Part shown: in pieces, positions 8,440-18,260 of the stretch
Numbering within the stretch: position 1 is the first letter of the stretch
Layout of the letters: every line of letters starts with the position of its first letter
Origin: Streptomyces sp. ICC1
GTDB lineage: Bacteria; Actinomycetota; Actinomycetes; Streptomycetales; Streptomycetaceae
Direction of reading: 5' to 3'
Length of the DNA stretch: 64,000 nt
NCBI RefSeq assembly: GCF_003287935.1
Contig: NZ_CP030287.1
Location: 3,686,267-3,750,266 of the forward strand
The notes under the pieces: model-generated
The model's input: only the letters and a program-made list of their open reading frames with translations
Told to the model about the DNA's origin: nothing
The model's database searches: none
Translations under genes and position numbers: made by a program

Positions 8440-9428
8440 CAGGCGTTCGCCCCCGAGAAGTCCTTGCGACGGGCGATGATCAGCCGGGCTGCGCCGTTGA
8501 CCAGCAGGGTGAGCAGGAAGAGCACGAGGCCGGAGGCGATCAGTGCGTCGCGGCCGAACTGGTTGGCCTCGTCGAACTTCGCGGCGATGTTCTGCGCGAA
8601 CGTGCCGCCGCCCGGGTCCAGGATGTGGCCGGAGATCAGGAAGCTCGGGGAGAGGACGGTCGCGACGGCCATCGTCTCGCCGAGCGCGCGGCCGAGGCCC
8701 AGCATCGAGGCGGAGATGACACCGGAGCGGCCGAAGGGCAGCACCGACAACCGGATGACTTCCCAGCGGGTCGCGCCGAGGGCCAGTGCGGCTTCCTCGT
8801 TCATGCGCGGGACCTGCAGGAAGACCTCGCGGCTGACGCTGGTCACGATCGGCAGGATCATGATCGCGAGCAGGATGCCGACGGTGAAGAGCGAGCGCGC
8901 GACGCCGACCTGGGTCTTGTCGAAGACGTAGGTCCAGCCCATGTACTCGTCGAGCCAGAAGTTCAGCCCCGCGAGCTGCGGGACGAGGAAGAGGGCGCCC
9001 CAGATGCCGTAGATGATCGACGGCACGGCGGCCAGCAGGTCGACCACGTAGGCGAGCGGGGCGGCCAGCTTGCGCGGCGCGTAGTGCGAGATGAAGAGGG
9101 CGATGCCGACGGCGATCGGAACCGCGATGGCCATCGCGATGATCGAGCTGACGACGGTGCCGAAGAGCAGGACGGCGATGCCGAAGACGGGGGGGTTGCC
9201 CGAAGCGTTCCAGTCGAACGTGGTGAGGAAGTTGCCCTCGTTGTCCGCCAGAGCGATGGACGCGCGGTAGGTGAGGAAGGCGGCGATCGACGCCATGATC
9301 ACCAGGAGCAGGATGCCGGAGCCCTTGGAGAGGCCGGCGAAGATCTTGTCACCGGCGCGGCCGGTGGACCTTCCGCTCTTGGAGACAGGCGGAGCCGTGT
9401 CTATCTGGGTGGGTGTGGTGGAAGCCAT
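8439..9428 (-). CDS. pstC: Phosphate ABC transporter permease PstC
   Basis: Second membrane subunit of the Pst system, 329 residues. The permease motif EEAALALGATRWEVIRLSVL is present in the C-terminal half and six to seven hydrophobic helices can be counted. The soluble N-terminus of about 35 residues is hydrophilic. It follows pstS after a 132-nt gap that contains a large hairpin, so its level may be set below that of PstS. Overlaps pstA by one base. Confidence 0.95.
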   Translation of the reverse strand: MASTTPTQIDTAPPVSKSGRSTGRAGDKIFAGLSKGSGILLLVIMASIAAFLTYRASIALADNEGNFLTTFDWNASGNPPVFGIAVLLFGTVVSSIIAMAIAVPIAVGIALFISHYAPRKLAAPLAYVVDLLAAVPSIIYGIWGALFLVPQLAGLNFWLDEYMGWTYVFDKTQVGVARSLFTVGILLAIMILPIVTSVSREVFLQVPRMNEEAALALGATRWEVIRLSVLPFGRSGVISASMLGLGRALGETMAVATVLSPSFLISGHILDPGGGTFAQNIAAKFDEANQFGRDALIASGLVLFLLTLLVNGAARLIIARRKDFSGANA

Positions 9429-9510
9429 GATCTTTCCGGTCTGGATGGGGGGCAGGCCCCCTGGCGGCGGTGCACCGGATCCCCTGGGTGGAGGGGAGGG
9501 TCCCCGGGCC

Positions 9511-9540
9511 GGTCCGCTCCCCGGACGGGGGGAGCGGACC
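9511..9540. terminator. Intra-operon hairpin between pstS and pstC
   Basis: Perfect 12-bp stem, GGTCCGCTCCCC with its complement, around a GGACGG loop. Lying after pstS and before pstC, it probably acts as a partial terminator or as a 3' stabiliser of pstS mRNA, as expected where a binding protein is needed in excess over the permease. Confidence 0.7.
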
Positions 9541-9560
9541 GGATGGTCCGGGGGTCTTTA

Positions 9561-10697
9561 TCAGGCGAGCTTCGCGATGACTTCGCGGACCTTGGCGTTG
9601 ATCTCGGCCGGGATCGGGGCGTAGCCGTTCTCCAGCAGGATCTTCTGGCCCGCGTCGGACGCGGCGTAGTTCAGGAAGGACTTCAGGGTCGGGAGCGTCT
9701 CGGCCTTGTTGCCCTTGTCGCAGACGGCCTCGTAGGTCACCAGGACGATCGGGTAGGCACCCTCGGCCTTGGTGGCGTAGTCGAGCTTCAGTGCCAGGTC
9801 GTCGCCGGTGCCGGAGATCTTGGCGGCGGCGATGGCCTTGGAGGCGTTCTCGCCGGTGGCCTTGACCGGAGCGGCGGCGCCCGTGTTCACGTCCACGGTC
9901 TTGATGCTCTGCGAGGAGGCGTAGGAGAGCTCGAAGTAGCCGATCGCGCCGTCAACGGCCTTGACCTGCGAGGCGACACCGGAGGAGCCGGAGGCGGCCT
10001 GGCCACCCGGGGCCGCCCACTTCTTCGCGGGGTCGAACGTCCAGGCCTCGGGAGCGGCGGCCTTGAGGTACTTGGTGAGGTTCTCGGTGGTGCCCGAGTC
10101 CTCGGAGCGGTGGAACGCCTGGATCGCGGTGGCGGGAAGCGTGACGCCGGGGTTCAGCTTCTTGATCGCCTCGTCGTCCCACTTCTTGATCTTGTCGCTG
10201 AAGATCGCGGCGAGGGTGGGGGCGTCCAGCGTCAGCTTGTCCACGCCGGCGACGTTGAAGCCGATGGCGATCGGGCCGCCGACCATCGGGAGGTCGATGC
10301 CCTGGCCGCCGGTGCAGATCTTCTTCGATTCCTCGACCTGGTCGGGCTTCAGCGCGGAGTCCGTACCGGCGAAACTGACCGTGCCCTGGTTGAAGGCGAC
10401 GATGCCCTCACCGGAGGAGACCGACTTGTAGTTGACCTCGACGCCGGAGCAGGCGGCCATGTAGTTCTTGACCCACAGGTCCACCGCGTTCTTCTGCGCG
10501 GAGGAGCCGGAGCCGAGGAGCTTGCCCTTGGCGCCGTCGCACTTGATGTCGCCCGCAGCGGCGGAAGGCTTGCCCGAGGCGCCGGCGTCGTTCTTGGTGT
10601 TGTCGTCCGAGCCGCACGCCGTGAGGACCAGGGCGCCGGACACGACGAGCGCCCCGAGGGCGGAGGCACGAAGCATGTTCTTGCGCTGAAGCTTCAC
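9561..10697 (-). CDS. pstS: Phosphate-binding lipoprotein PstS
   Basis: Extracytoplasmic phosphate receptor of the Pst importer. I take GTG 10697 as start because GGAAGGAAA lies 9 nt before it and the product (378 residues) begins with a normal lipoprotein signal, KLQRKNMLRA and lipobox LVLTAC. The longer frame adds a GC-rich nonsense leader that covers the promoter. Phosphate-binding motifs are visible: LGSGSSAQKN, VNYKSVSSGEG and HRSEDSGTTENL. First gene of pstSCAB; three PHO-box units at 10833-10876 imply activation by PhoP. Confidence 0.96.
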   Translation of the reverse strand: MKLQRKNMLRASALGALVVSGALVLTACGSDDNTKNDAGASGKPSAAAGDIKCDGAKGKLLGSGSSAQKNAVDLWVKNYMAACSGVEVNYKSVSSGEGIVAFNQGTVSFAGTDSALKPDQVEESKKICTGGQGIDLPMVGGPIAIGFNVAGVDKLTLDAPTLAAIFSDKIKKWDDEAIKKLNPGVTLPATAIQAFHRSEDSGTTENLTKYLKAAAPEAWTFDPAKKWAAPGGQAASGSSGVASQVKAVDGAIGYFELSYASSQSIKTVDVNTGAAAPVKATGENASKAIAAAKISGTGDDLALKLDYATKAEGAYPIVLVTYEAVCDKGNKAETLPTLKSFLNYAASDAGQKILLENGYAPIPAEINAKVREVIAKLA

Positions 10698-11009
10698 TTT
10701 CGGGTGTTTCCTTCCAGAAGCCGCCGGCCGCTTTCTGCGTCCGGGCGGCGTGCGAAGAGGACTACGTCGGTTGCCCGGGAGAGCCGCTCGCCTTGGCGGC
10801 GGCCCGTCCCTTGCTCCTACGAAGTTAGGCAGATCAGGTGAAGCGGCCGACCGGGGTAAGTGAACGGATGGTGAACCGTGGCGGACGGGGTGGTGTGTCC
10901 GGACGGGGACACCACCGGACGTCATCTTCCGTTATCCGGCCGTTACCGTAGCGTGATCGCCCGGGCTCCCCGGAACCACGCCTCAGACGCATGCCCTCAG
11001 ACCTCGCCC
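10698..11009. other. 312-nt region between CHAD gene and pstS: pst promoter
   Basis: No gene seen. It holds the pstS leader, the PHO box and the presumed pst promoter, followed by the 3' flank of the CHAD gene, which runs in the same direction towards pstS. I see no strong terminator in the short stretch after the CHAD stop. Confidence 0.6.
10833..10876 (-). promoter_or_regulatory. PHO box of the pst operon
   Basis: On the minus strand two adjacent 11-nt units, GTTCACCATCC and GTTCACTTACC (10876-10855), are followed after one degenerate unit by CTTCACCTGAT (10843-10833), all in 11-nt phase. This matches the PhoP-binding direct repeats known upstream of Streptomyces pstS. Confidence 0.82.
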
Positions 11010-11954
11010 TCAGACGCCGGCGTGGCTGGTTTTCGGCTGCCAGATGTGGTGGAAGGTGGCGCGCGAGGCCTCGACCTCGTGGCGCTGGTCCGCGTGCAGG
11101 ACACCGAGGGCGTAGGCCGTGGCCGGGGCGATACGAGGGGTCCGCGCGGCCGTGGCCGACGCGCCGGCCGCCTCCGCCGCGTCCCGGTGGCGGTCCAGGG
11201 CCTCGCCGGCGGCCGCCAGCCGGGCCACGTCCTCGCCCAGCGCCTCGCGTGCGTAGCGGTGGACCCGCAGCAGGCGGCGCACCTCGTTCCACGGGCCGTC
11301 GTGATCCGCGTTGTACGGGTGGGAGGGGCAGGGGGACGGCAGCGAGGCCACCGCCCCGCACAGGCGGGATTCGGCCACCGCTGCCAGCGGGGCCAGGACG
11401 TCGTCCACCGTGCCGCGGGCCGCGACCGGTTCCAGCGGGACCTCGGAGGCCAGCACCGCCACCGCGTCCGCGACCGCGTGGAAGCGGGAGGAACCCAGCG
11501 CCTGGAGGGTCGCCGAGTGGGCGCGGGTGCGCGACAGGGTCAGCTGGCGCTCCAGCAGGGCGCCCGCGCGCGCCGAGCCCACGGTCAGCGAGCCCGCCGC
11601 GCCGCGCGGCGCCGGGACCTCGGGGGTCCCCGTGAGCCGGTGCAGGGCGTCCATCAGCCGGGCCAGCCGGGCGGCGTGGCCGTGCTCGTCGGCCAGCGTC
11701 GAGGAGAGCCAGACCAGCTCGGTGCGCAGCGAGTCCGCCCACGAGGAGTCGGCCACCGCTCTGAAGGTGGCCAGCGAGGACGAGATGCGGCGCGCCGCCC
11801 CCCGCAGGCTGCGCGCCGCCTCACTGCCTTCGGCGGCTCCGCTCACTGCGCTTTCGTCGTGCAGGCGCAGCCCCCGCAGGAAAGCGGTGGCCTGCGCGCG
11901 CAGGTACGTACCGAGTACGTCGCCTGCCATCAGGTCATGGTTTGGCTGAGCCAC
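11010..11954 (-). CDS. CHAD-domain protein
   Basis: A 314-residue helical protein with two CHAD repeats, domains with conserved His and basic residues that bind polyphosphate. Recognisable elements are [25 protein letters not shown] and [24 protein letters not shown] in the first half. The GTG at 11954 follows CGGAGG and overlaps the end of ppk by 20 nt, so it is translated with the polyphosphate kinase. The pairing supports a role in holding or sensing polyphosphate. No catalytic domain such as CYTH is fused to it. Confidence 0.85.
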   Translation of the reverse strand: MAQPNHDLMAGDVLGTYLRAQATAFLRGLRLHDESAVSGAAEGSEAARSLRGAARRISSSLATFRAVADSSWADSLRTELVWLSSTLADEHGHAARLARLMDALHRLTGTPEVPAPRGAAGSLTVGSARAGALLERQLTLSRTRAHSATLQALGSSRFHAVADAVAVLASEVPLEPVAARGTVDDVLAPLAAVAESRLCGAVASLPSPCPSHPYNADHDGPWNEVRRLLRVHRYAREALGEDVARLAAAGEALDRHRDAAEAAGASATAARTPRIAPATAYALGVLHADQRHEVEASRATFHHIWQPKTSHAGV

Positions 11955-14265
11955 GCCGGCGCCTCCGGGCGTCTATGAGCATCTCCTGAACGTGCCGCAG
12001 CGGCTGGCCCTCGCTGTCGGTGCTGTGCCGGGTCCATTCGCCGTCCGGGCCCAGGTGCCAGGAGGTGGTGGCGTCGGACATCCCGGTTTCCAGCAGCCGG
12101 TCCAGTGCCGCGCGGTGGCCCGGGTCGACGACCCTGACCAGTGCTTCGATACGGCGGTCGAGATTGCGGTGCATCATGTCGGCGCTGCCGATGTACACCT
12201 CGGGTTCGCCGCCGTTGCCGAAGGCGAAGACCCGGGAGTGCTCCAGGAAGCGGCCGAGGATGGAGCGGACCCGGATGTTGTCCGAGAGCCCGGGGACCCC
12301 GGGGCGGATCGCGCAGATGCCGCGGACCCAGATGTCGATGGGCACGCCGGCCTGCGAGGCCCGGTAGAGCGAGTCGATGAGCGCCTCGTCGACGATCGAG
12401 TTCATCTTGAGGCGCACGTACGCGGGGCGGCCGGCCCGGTGGTGGGCGGCCTCCTTGTCGATCCGGGAGATCAGGCCGTCGCGCAGCGAGCGCGGGGCCA
12501 CCAGCAGCCGGCGGTAGGTCTCGCGGCGCGAGTAGCCGGACAGCCGGTTGAAGAGGTCGGAGAGGTCGGCGCCGACCTGGGAGTCGGCGGTGAGCAGGCC
12601 GAGGTCCTCGTAGAGCCGTGCCGTCTTGGGGTGGTAGTTGCCGGTGCCGACGTGGGAGTAGCGGCGCAGCGTGTCGCCCTCCTGGCGGACGACGAGCGAG
12701 AGCTTGCAGTGGGTCTTGAGGCCGACGAGGCCGTAGACGACGTGGCAGCCGGACTCCTCCAGCTTGCGCGCCCATTTGATGTTGGCCTGCTCGTCGAAGC
12801 GGGCCTTGATCTCGACGAGTACGAGGACCTGCTTGCCGGATTCGGCGGCGTCGATCAGGGCGTCGACGATCGGGGAGTCGCCGGAGGTCCGGTACAGCGT
12901 CTGCTTGATGGCGAGGACGTCCGGGTCGGCGGCGGCCTGCTCCAGGAAGGCCTGCACCGAGGTGGAGAAGGAGTCGTACGGGTGGTGCAGCAGCACGTCC
13001 CGCTCGCGCAGCGCGGCGAAGATGTCGGGCGCGGACGCGGACTCGACCTCGGCGAGGTCGCGGTGCGTGCCGGCGACGAACTTCGGGAACTTCAGCTCCG
13101 GGCGGTCCAGCGAGGCGATCCCGAAGAGCGCGGTCAGGTCCAGGGGACCGGGCAGCGGGTACACCTCGGAGGGGTTGACCTTCAGCTCCTGCACGAGGAG
13201 GTCCAGGACGCCGGGGTCGATGGACTCCTCCACTTCCAGGCGGACCGGCGGGCCGAAGCGGCGGTTCCTGAGCTCCTTCTCCAGGGCCTGCAGGAGGTTC
13301 TCGGCGTCGTCCTCCTCGACCTCGAGGTCCTCGTTGCGGGTCACGCGGAACATGTGGTGCGCGAGCACCTCCATGCCGGGGAACAGCTCCTCCAGGTGCG
13401 CGGCGATGACGTCCTCCAGGGGGACGTAGCGCTGCGGGGAGGCCTCCAGGAAGCGGGAGAGGAGCGGCGGGACCTTGACGCGGGCGAAGTGGCGGTGGCC
13501 GCTGACGGGATTGCGCACGACGACGGCCAGGTTCAGGGACAGGCCGGAGATGTACGGGAACGGGTGCGCGGGGTCGACGGCCAGCGGGGTGAGCACCGGG
13601 AAGATCTGGTTGCGGAACAGGGTGAAGAGGCGCGCCTGCTCCTTCTCGGTGAGGTCGGGCCACCGGATGAGGTGGACGCCCTCCTCGGCGAGCTGCGGGG
13701 AGATGTCCTGCTGGAAGCAGGCGGCGTGGCGGGCCATGAGCTCGCGGGAGCGGGTCCAGATGAGGTCGAGGACCTCACGGGGCTGCAGGCCTGAGGCCGA
13801 ACGGGTGGCGACGCCGGTCGCGATGCGGCGCTTGAGGCCGGCGACGCGGACCATGAAGAACTCGTCGAGGTTGCTCGCGAAGATCGCCAGGAAGTTCGCC
13901 CGCTCCAGGAGGGGCGTCGTCGGGTCCTCGGCGAGCTCCAGCACCCGCTCGTTGAAGGCGAGCCAGCTGCGCTCCCGGTCGAGGAAGCGGCCCGCGGGCA
14001 GCTCACCGGTGTCCTTCTCGTCGTAGGCGTCCAGATCCGCGTCGAGATCCGGTTCCAGATCGACGTGCGGGCGGTGGGCGGCTATGGAGCCGAGGCGCGC
14101 GTGTGCGCCCGTGGCCGCGCGCGCGGCGACCGCCTCGGGCGTGGCGGCGGCGGCGGCCACGGACGCGGAGACGTCGGCGGCCGAGGGCGCGGACGGGGAC
14201 GCGAACTTCTGCGGCGGCTGCTGGGAGGGGACCTCGGTGGGGCCTGCGCTGGGCTTGTGGCTCAT
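11935..14265 (-). CDS. ppk: Polyphosphate kinase 1
   Basis: Makes polyphosphate from ATP reversibly, on the inner membrane face. Start taken at ATG 14265, giving 776 residues; the first ~90 are an Ala/Pro-rich linker not needed for the fold. The N-terminal domain ([20 protein letters not shown]) and the two phospholipase-D-like C-terminal domains are present. The autophosphorylated His is in [18 protein letters not shown], and a second active-site stretch is RRIEALVRV. It is followed by an overlapping CHAD gene. A PHO-like repeat pair upstream agrees with PhoP control of ppk known in Streptomyces. Confidence 0.96.
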   Translation of the reverse strand: MSHKPSAGPTEVPSQQPPQKFASPSAPSAADVSASVAAAAATPEAVAARAATGAHARLGSIAAHRPHVDLEPDLDADLDAYDEKDTGELPAGRFLDRERSWLAFNERVLELAEDPTTPLLERANFLAIFASNLDEFFMVRVAGLKRRIATGVATRSASGLQPREVLDLIWTRSRELMARHAACFQQDISPQLAEEGVHLIRWPDLTEKEQARLFTLFRNQIFPVLTPLAVDPAHPFPYISGLSLNLAVVVRNPVSGHRHFARVKVPPLLSRFLEASPQRYVPLEDVIAAHLEELFPGMEVLAHHMFRVTRNEDLEVEEDDAENLLQALEKELRNRRFGPPVRLEVEESIDPGVLDLLVQELKVNPSEVYPLPGPLDLTALFGIASLDRPELKFPKFVAGTHRDLAEVESASAPDIFAALRERDVLLHHPYDSFSTSVQAFLEQAAADPDVLAIKQTLYRTSGDSPIVDALIDAAESGKQVLVLVEIKARFDEQANIKWARKLEESGCHVVYGLVGLKTHCKLSLVVRQEGDTLRRYSHVGTGNYHPKTARLYEDLGLLTADSQVGADLSDLFNRLSGYSRRETYRRLLVAPRSLRDGLISRIDKEAAHHRAGRPAYVRLKMNSIVDEALIDSLYRASQAGVPIDIWVRGICAIRPGVPGLSDNIRVRSILGRFLEHSRVFAFGNGGEPEVYIGSADMMHRNLDRRIEALVRVVDPGHRAALDRLLETGMSDATTSWHLGPDGEWTRHSTDSEGQPLRHVQEMLIDARRRRRGSAKP

Positions 14266-14358
14266 GACTCCATTCTTCCGCGCACGCGGCAGGACAGGCG
14301 CGTCGGAAGTGTCGGCCGTCAGTCGGAGTCGGGGCTGCATGCGGTCAGCTTCGCGAGC

Positions 14359-14380
14359 GCGCGTGAATGGGTGGTTAATG
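14359..14380 (-). promoter_or_regulatory. Candidate PHO box of ppk
   Basis: Two adjoining 11-nt units on the minus strand, CATTAACCACC and CATTCACGCGC, 94 nt before the ppk start. They fit the PhoP repeat more loosely than the pstS box. Confidence 0.5.
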
Positions 14381-14460
14381 GTGTGTGGCTTCCGGGGGCC
14401 GGGAGCGTGGCGGGGCCGGGGCCGGGGCCTGTCGGCCCGGGGCCCGCCCCGCAGCCCGGC

Positions 14461-14540
14461 CCTGGCTGCGCCGGGGCACCTGGGGCTGCGCCGGGGAGTC
14501 CCGGGCTGCGCCCGGGCACCTGGGGCTCCGCCCCGCACCC
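14461..14540. repeat. 20-bp tandem repeat, four units
   Basis: Four head-to-tail 20-bp units sharing the core GGCTGCGCC-GGGCACC (14461, 14481, 14501, 14521), with the last unit most diverged. Similar GGGGCTGCGCC clusters are scattered in Streptomyces intergenic DNA. Confidence 0.8.
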
Positions 14541-14701
14541 CGCGCCTCACACTCCCCCGGCTACCGCTGGGAGGTGCCCCCTGGCGGGGCTGGATCCGGC
14601 CGCGGGCCGGGGTTGGCCGGCGTGGCCGGGCTGGGTTCTGCCGTCGGGTGGAGTGCGGGCCGATCGGCTCGGGCCGCGCGGGGGTGCGGGACGGCAGGGG
14701 G

Positions 14702-15245
14702 TTCGGCGGGCACCGCCCTGCGCAACGCCGCCATCGCCGCGAACAGCACCCCCGCGAGCGACACGCTCAACCTCGCGCCCGGGTGCACGTACGGGCTGAC
14801 CAGCGAGCTGCCGGCCTTCACGGCGCCGACGGTCGTCAACGGCAGCGGCGCCGTGATCACCCGGGCGGCGGGCACGTTCCGCATCCTGACCGTCGACCGC
14901 GGCAGCCTGACCCTGCGGACCACGGTCGTCACCAATGGGGACGCCTCCGGCAGCGCCGTCGCGAACGGCGCCGGCGGCGGGATCGTCGTCACCGGCAACG
15001 GCACCCTCACGGTGACGGCGAGCGTGGTCCGCGCCAACGCGGCGGCCTCGCCAACGGAGTGCCGTCCGTCGCCGCCGGGACCGCGGCGCTGAACGCGGCC
15101 GGCGTCACCGGCAACACGGCGACCGGCGGGGCCACCGGCGGGATCCACGACAACGGCGGCGCCGTGTCCCTGCGGGCCGCCCGGGTGGTCACGAACACCC
15201 CCCGCCGACTGCGTGAGCAGCCCGAACCCGGTACCCGGGGGCCCG
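14702..15245 (+). pseudogene. Decayed secreted beta-helix protein
   Basis: Remnant of a secreted right-handed beta-helix/polymorphic-repeat protein. Three reading frames in turn carry recognisable pieces. The first (to ~15050) has [20 protein letters not shown] and LAPGCTYGLTSELPAFTAP. The second (~15050-15200) has VAAGTAALNAAGVTGNTA and GIHDNGGAVSLRAARVVTN. The third ends ADCVSSPNPVPGG. The last shift falls in a run of six C, a typical slippage site. No signal peptide or start precedes it. Either the gene has decayed or the assembly has two indels. Confidence 0.6.
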
Positions 15246-15257
15246 CGCGACCGGGTC

Positions 15258-16190
15258 TCAGCTCTCCGTGCGGTACATCAGGTCGGTCTCGTGGGTGGTG
15301 AAGCCCAGGCCCTCGTAGACGGCCAGGGCGGCCGGGTTGTCGGCGTCGACGTAGAGCATCGCCGTCGGCAGGCCGGCCGCCGCCAGGTGGCGCAGGCCGA
15401 TCGCGGTGAGCGCCTTGCCGAGGCCGCCGCCCTGGGCGCCGGGGCGCACGCCGACGACGTACACCTCGCCGAGCTGCTGCTCGGCGTGGACCTTCGTCCA
15501 GTGGAAGCCGACGAGCTCGCCGTCGCGCTCGGCGAGGAAGAAGCCCTTCGCGTCGAACCACGGCTGCGCGATGCGGTCGTTCAGGTCCCGCTGCACCAGC
15601 GCGCCCTGCTCCGGGTGGTGGGCGAAGGCGGCCGCGTTGACGGCGAGCCAGGCCGCGTCGTCGGCGCCGGGGACGAAGGTGCGGACCGTCACGCCGGCCG
15701 GCAGGGCCGGCTCGGGCAGCGGGGCCGCGTCCGGGCCGAGCGGGCGGCGCAGCTGGCGCAGTTCGCGGAACAGGGTCAGGCCGAGGACCTGCGCGAGGTG
15801 GCGGGCGGCGGACTTGCCGCCGTGCGCCCACACCCGGATCCGCTTGCCGGAGGCGGCCAGCAGGGCGCTGCCCAGCGCCCGGCCGTGGCCGCGCCCGCGC
15901 ATCGAGGGGTGTACGACGAGTTCCGCGGCGGGGGCCTCCACCGGGTCGGTGTCCTCCAGCTGTCCGTAGCCGGCGAGCCGGCCCTTCTCGGTGAGCAGGA
16001 AGTGCCGGATCCCCTCGCGCGGGCCGCCGCGCAGCTGGAGGCGGCCCTGCTCGGACACGGCGGTGGTGCCGTCGGTGCGGGCCGCGTCCCCGATCAGGGT
16101 GAGGACGGAGTCGGCCTGTTCCTCCGTCAGTTCGTCGAGGGTCTCGATCCGGCGTCCCGGCTCCAGGGCGGCTGCTGCGTCGTCAGTCAT
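15258..16190 (-). CDS. mshD: Mycothiol synthase
   Basis: Last enzyme of mycothiol synthesis: acetylates Cys-GlcN-Ins using acetyl-CoA in the cytoplasm. The 310 residues form two tandem GNAT domains, as in MshD. The first has VHPSMRGRGHGRALGSAL; the second, catalytically more important, has VGVRPGAQGGGLGKAL and ends with LYVDADNPAALAVYEGLGF. The length agrees with the family. Mycothiol is the actinobacterial replacement for glutathione, so this gene also supports the taxonomic call. Monocistronic here. Confidence 0.94.
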   Translation of the reverse strand: MTDDAAAALEPGRRIETLDELTEEQADSVLTLIGDAARTDGTTAVSEQGRLQLRGGPREGIRHFLLTEKGRLAGYGQLEDTDPVEAPAAELVVHPSMRGRGHGRALGSALLAASGKRIRVWAHGGKSAARHLAQVLGLTLFRELRQLRRPLGPDAAPLPEPALPAGVTVRTFVPGADDAAWLAVNAAAFAHHPEQGALVQRDLNDRIAQPWFDAKGFFLAERDGELVGFHWTKVHAEQQLGEVYVVGVRPGAQGGGLGKALTAIGLRHLAAAGLPTAMLYVDADNPAALAVYEGLGFTTHETDLMYRTES

Positions 16191-16415
16191 GGGGCGAGCC
16201 TACGACCACGGCGGGAGCCTGTCCGGGTACGGCCGCCCCGGCCCGCCCGAAGGCCGCCCGCGGGCCGCCCGGCGGCGCTGCGTGCGCGGTCGCGAGGGCG
16301 CCGCGTCGTCTGCGTGTAACCAGCTCGATACCCGGTACCCCTGTCGCGCTACGCGCGTTGACTCTAGGCTTCGGCAGACCTCCCAAGATGTATCGCTGTC
16401 CACAAAGGGGACTAA

Positions 16416-18239
16416 ATGTCAGCGACGCCACAACGGCACCGCCGAGCCCGCCGGTTGACCCTCACCGCCCTCGCCGTCACGACGGCCGCCGGTGCGATGG
16501 TCGCCGCCGCCCTTCCGGCCGGAGCCGCGAGTGGTGGCGGTCACGGCCACGACCACGGCCGTACCGTCGATGTGCAGATGCTGTCGTTCAACGACCTCCA
16601 CGGCACGCTGGAGCCCCCGCAGGGCTCCTCGGGCACCGTGACCGAGCGTCAGGCCGACGGCACCACCAAGGCCATACCCGCGGGCGGTGTCGAGTACCTC
16701 GCGACCGGCCTGCGCGAGGCCCGCAAGGGCCACCCGTACTCCGTCACCGCGGCGGCCGGCGACATGATCGGCGCCAGCCCGATGGTGTCCGGCCTCTTCC
16801 ACGACGAGCCGACCATCGAGGCGCTCAACGGCCTCGACCTGGACGTCTCCAGCGTCGGCAACCACGAGTTCGACGAGGGCAAGACCGAGCTGCGCCGCAT
16901 GCAGTACGGCGGCTGCCACCCGGTCGAGGGCTGCTTCGAATACGGCAAGACCTTCGAGGGCGCGGACTTCAAGTACCTCGCGGCGAACGTCGTCGACCAG
17001 AAGACGAAGCGTCCGATGATGAACCCCACCTTCATCTGGAAGAAGGGGGACGTGAAGATCGGCTTCATCGGCGTCACCCTGGAGGGCACTCCGGACGTGG
17101 TGACCGCCGACGGGGTCAAGGGCCTCACGTTCGGCGACGAGGTCGAGACGATCAACAAGTACGCCAACGAGCTGAACAGGCAGGGCGTGAAGTCGATCGT
17201 GGCGCTGGTCCACGAGGGCGGCCTGCCCGCGAGCGGCGCGTACAACTACGACTGCGACGTCCCGGGCGCCGGCGCCGGCATCTCCGGTGCCATCGTCGAC
17301 ATCGCGAAGAACGTCTCGCCGAAGGTCGACGCCCTGGTCACCGGCCACACGCACCAGGCGTACGCGTGCAACATCCCCGACCCGGCGGGCAACCCGCGCA
17401 CGGTCACCTCGGCCGCCTCCTACGGCCGGCTGTTCACGGACACCACCCTCACGTACGACCGCAAGACCAAGGACATCGTCCGGACGCCGGTCGCCCCGCC
17501 GAAGCCGGTGCAGAAGGTCGTCACCCGTGACGTGCCCAAGGCCCCGGACCTGACCGAGCTCATCCAGCGCTGGAACGCGCTGGCCGCGCCGATCGCGAAC
17601 CGCCCGATGGGCTGGATCGCCGGCGACATCGCGGGCCGCGGCTCGGCGGAGTTCGAGAAGCCGCTCGGTGACGTGATCGCGGACGCGCAGTTGGAGGCCC
17701 TGGCCCCGGCGGCGAAGGGCGGCGCGCAGCTGGCCGTCATGAACCCGGGCGGCATCCGCGCCGACCTCGCCTACAAGGCGGCGGGCGCCGAGGGCGACGG
17801 TGTCGTGACCTACGGCGAGTCGTACACGGTCCAGCCGTTCACCAACATGATGAACGTGGTCGACCTGACCGGCGCGCAGCTGGTCACCATGCTCCAGCAG
17901 CAGGTCAGCGGCACGGTCAACGGCCCGAACCCGAAGATCCTGCAGGTCTCCAAGGGCTTCACCTACACCCTGGACACCACGAAGGCGGGCGCCGACCGCA
18001 TCGTCGTGGACTCGGTGAAGCTGAACGGCGTGGCGCTCGACCCCGCCAAGACCTACCGGGTCGCGATGAACGAGTTCCTCGCGGGCGGCGGTGACGGCTT
18101 CACCGTCCTGAAGGAGCACAAGAACAAGCTGGTGGGCGCGTCCGACCTGGACGTCTTCAACGCCTACCTGGCCGCGCACTCCACGGCCACGGCGCCGCTG
18201 GCCGTGCCGGCGGCGGACCGGATCACGGTCGTCAAGTAG
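16416..18239 (+). CDS. Secreted 5'-nucleotidase / metallophosphatase
   Basis: Exported two-domain nucleotidase of 607 residues that releases phosphate from extracellular nucleotides. A signal peptide is obvious (RRARRLTLTALAVTTAAGA, then AGAASG). The metallophosphatase domain shows FNDLHG, GDMIGASP, GNHEFDEG and the VTGHTHQAY metal-binding motifs. The C-terminal nucleotide-binding domain begins near residue 395 with GWIAGDI and contains NPGGIRADL and FLAGGGDGF. AAGGGG precedes the ATG. I looked for a PHO box upstream and did not find a convincing one. A hairpin follows the stop. Confidence 0.94.
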   Translation: MSATPQRHRRARRLTLTALAVTTAAGAMVAAALPAGAASGGGHGHDHGRTVDVQMLSFNDLHGTLEPPQGSSGTVTERQADGTTKAIPAGGVEYLATGLREARKGHPYSVTAAAGDMIGASPMVSGLFHDEPTIEALNGLDLDVSSVGNHEFDEGKTELRRMQYGGCHPVEGCFEYGKTFEGADFKYLAANVVDQKTKRPMMNPTFIWKKGDVKIGFIGVTLEGTPDVVTADGVKGLTFGDEVETINKYANELNRQGVKSIVALVHEGGLPASGAYNYDCDVPGAGAGISGAIVDIAKNVSPKVDALVTGHTHQAYACNIPDPAGNPRTVTSAASYGRLFTDTTLTYDRKTKDIVRTPVAPPKPVQKVVTRDVPKAPDLTELIQRWNALAAPIANRPMGWIAGDIAGRGSAEFEKPLGDVIADAQLEALAPAAKGGAQLAVMNPGGIRADLAYKAAGAEGDGVVTYGESYTVQPFTNMMNVVDLTGAQLVTMLQQQVSGTVNGPNPKILQVSKGFTYTLDTTKAGADRIVVDSVKLNGVALDPAKTYRVAMNEFLAGGGDGFTVLKEHKNKLVGASDLDVFNAYLAAHSTATAPLAVPAADRITVVK

Positions 18240-18260
18240 TCCGTACGCGCTTACGCGTGA

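Larger units (their letters stand above)
14266..14700. other. 435-nt intergenic region with ppk promoter and 20-bp repeats
   Basis: No gene. It holds a candidate PHO box (14359-14380) for ppk and four imperfect 20-bp tandem units (14461-14540). The remaining sequence up to 14700 is extremely GC-rich and shows no usable start or coding pattern, although it may contain the eroded 5' part of the beta-helix pseudogene. Confidence 0.6.

Noticed and set aside
8427-10841. 804-codon plus-strand frame opposite pstC and pstS
   Set aside because: Antisense shadow from GC-rich third positions; low-complexity Gly/Asp/Arg composition and no family pattern, whereas the minus strand encodes clear Pst proteins.
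11992-13794. 600-codon plus-strand frame opposite ppk
   Set aside because: Shadow of the ppk gene; no motifs or ribosome-binding site.
16320-16415. PHO box before the 5'-nucleotidase
   Set aside because: Expected from its function, but no pair of GTTCAC-like 11-nt repeats is present; a TTGACT at 16358 has no well-spaced -10 partner.
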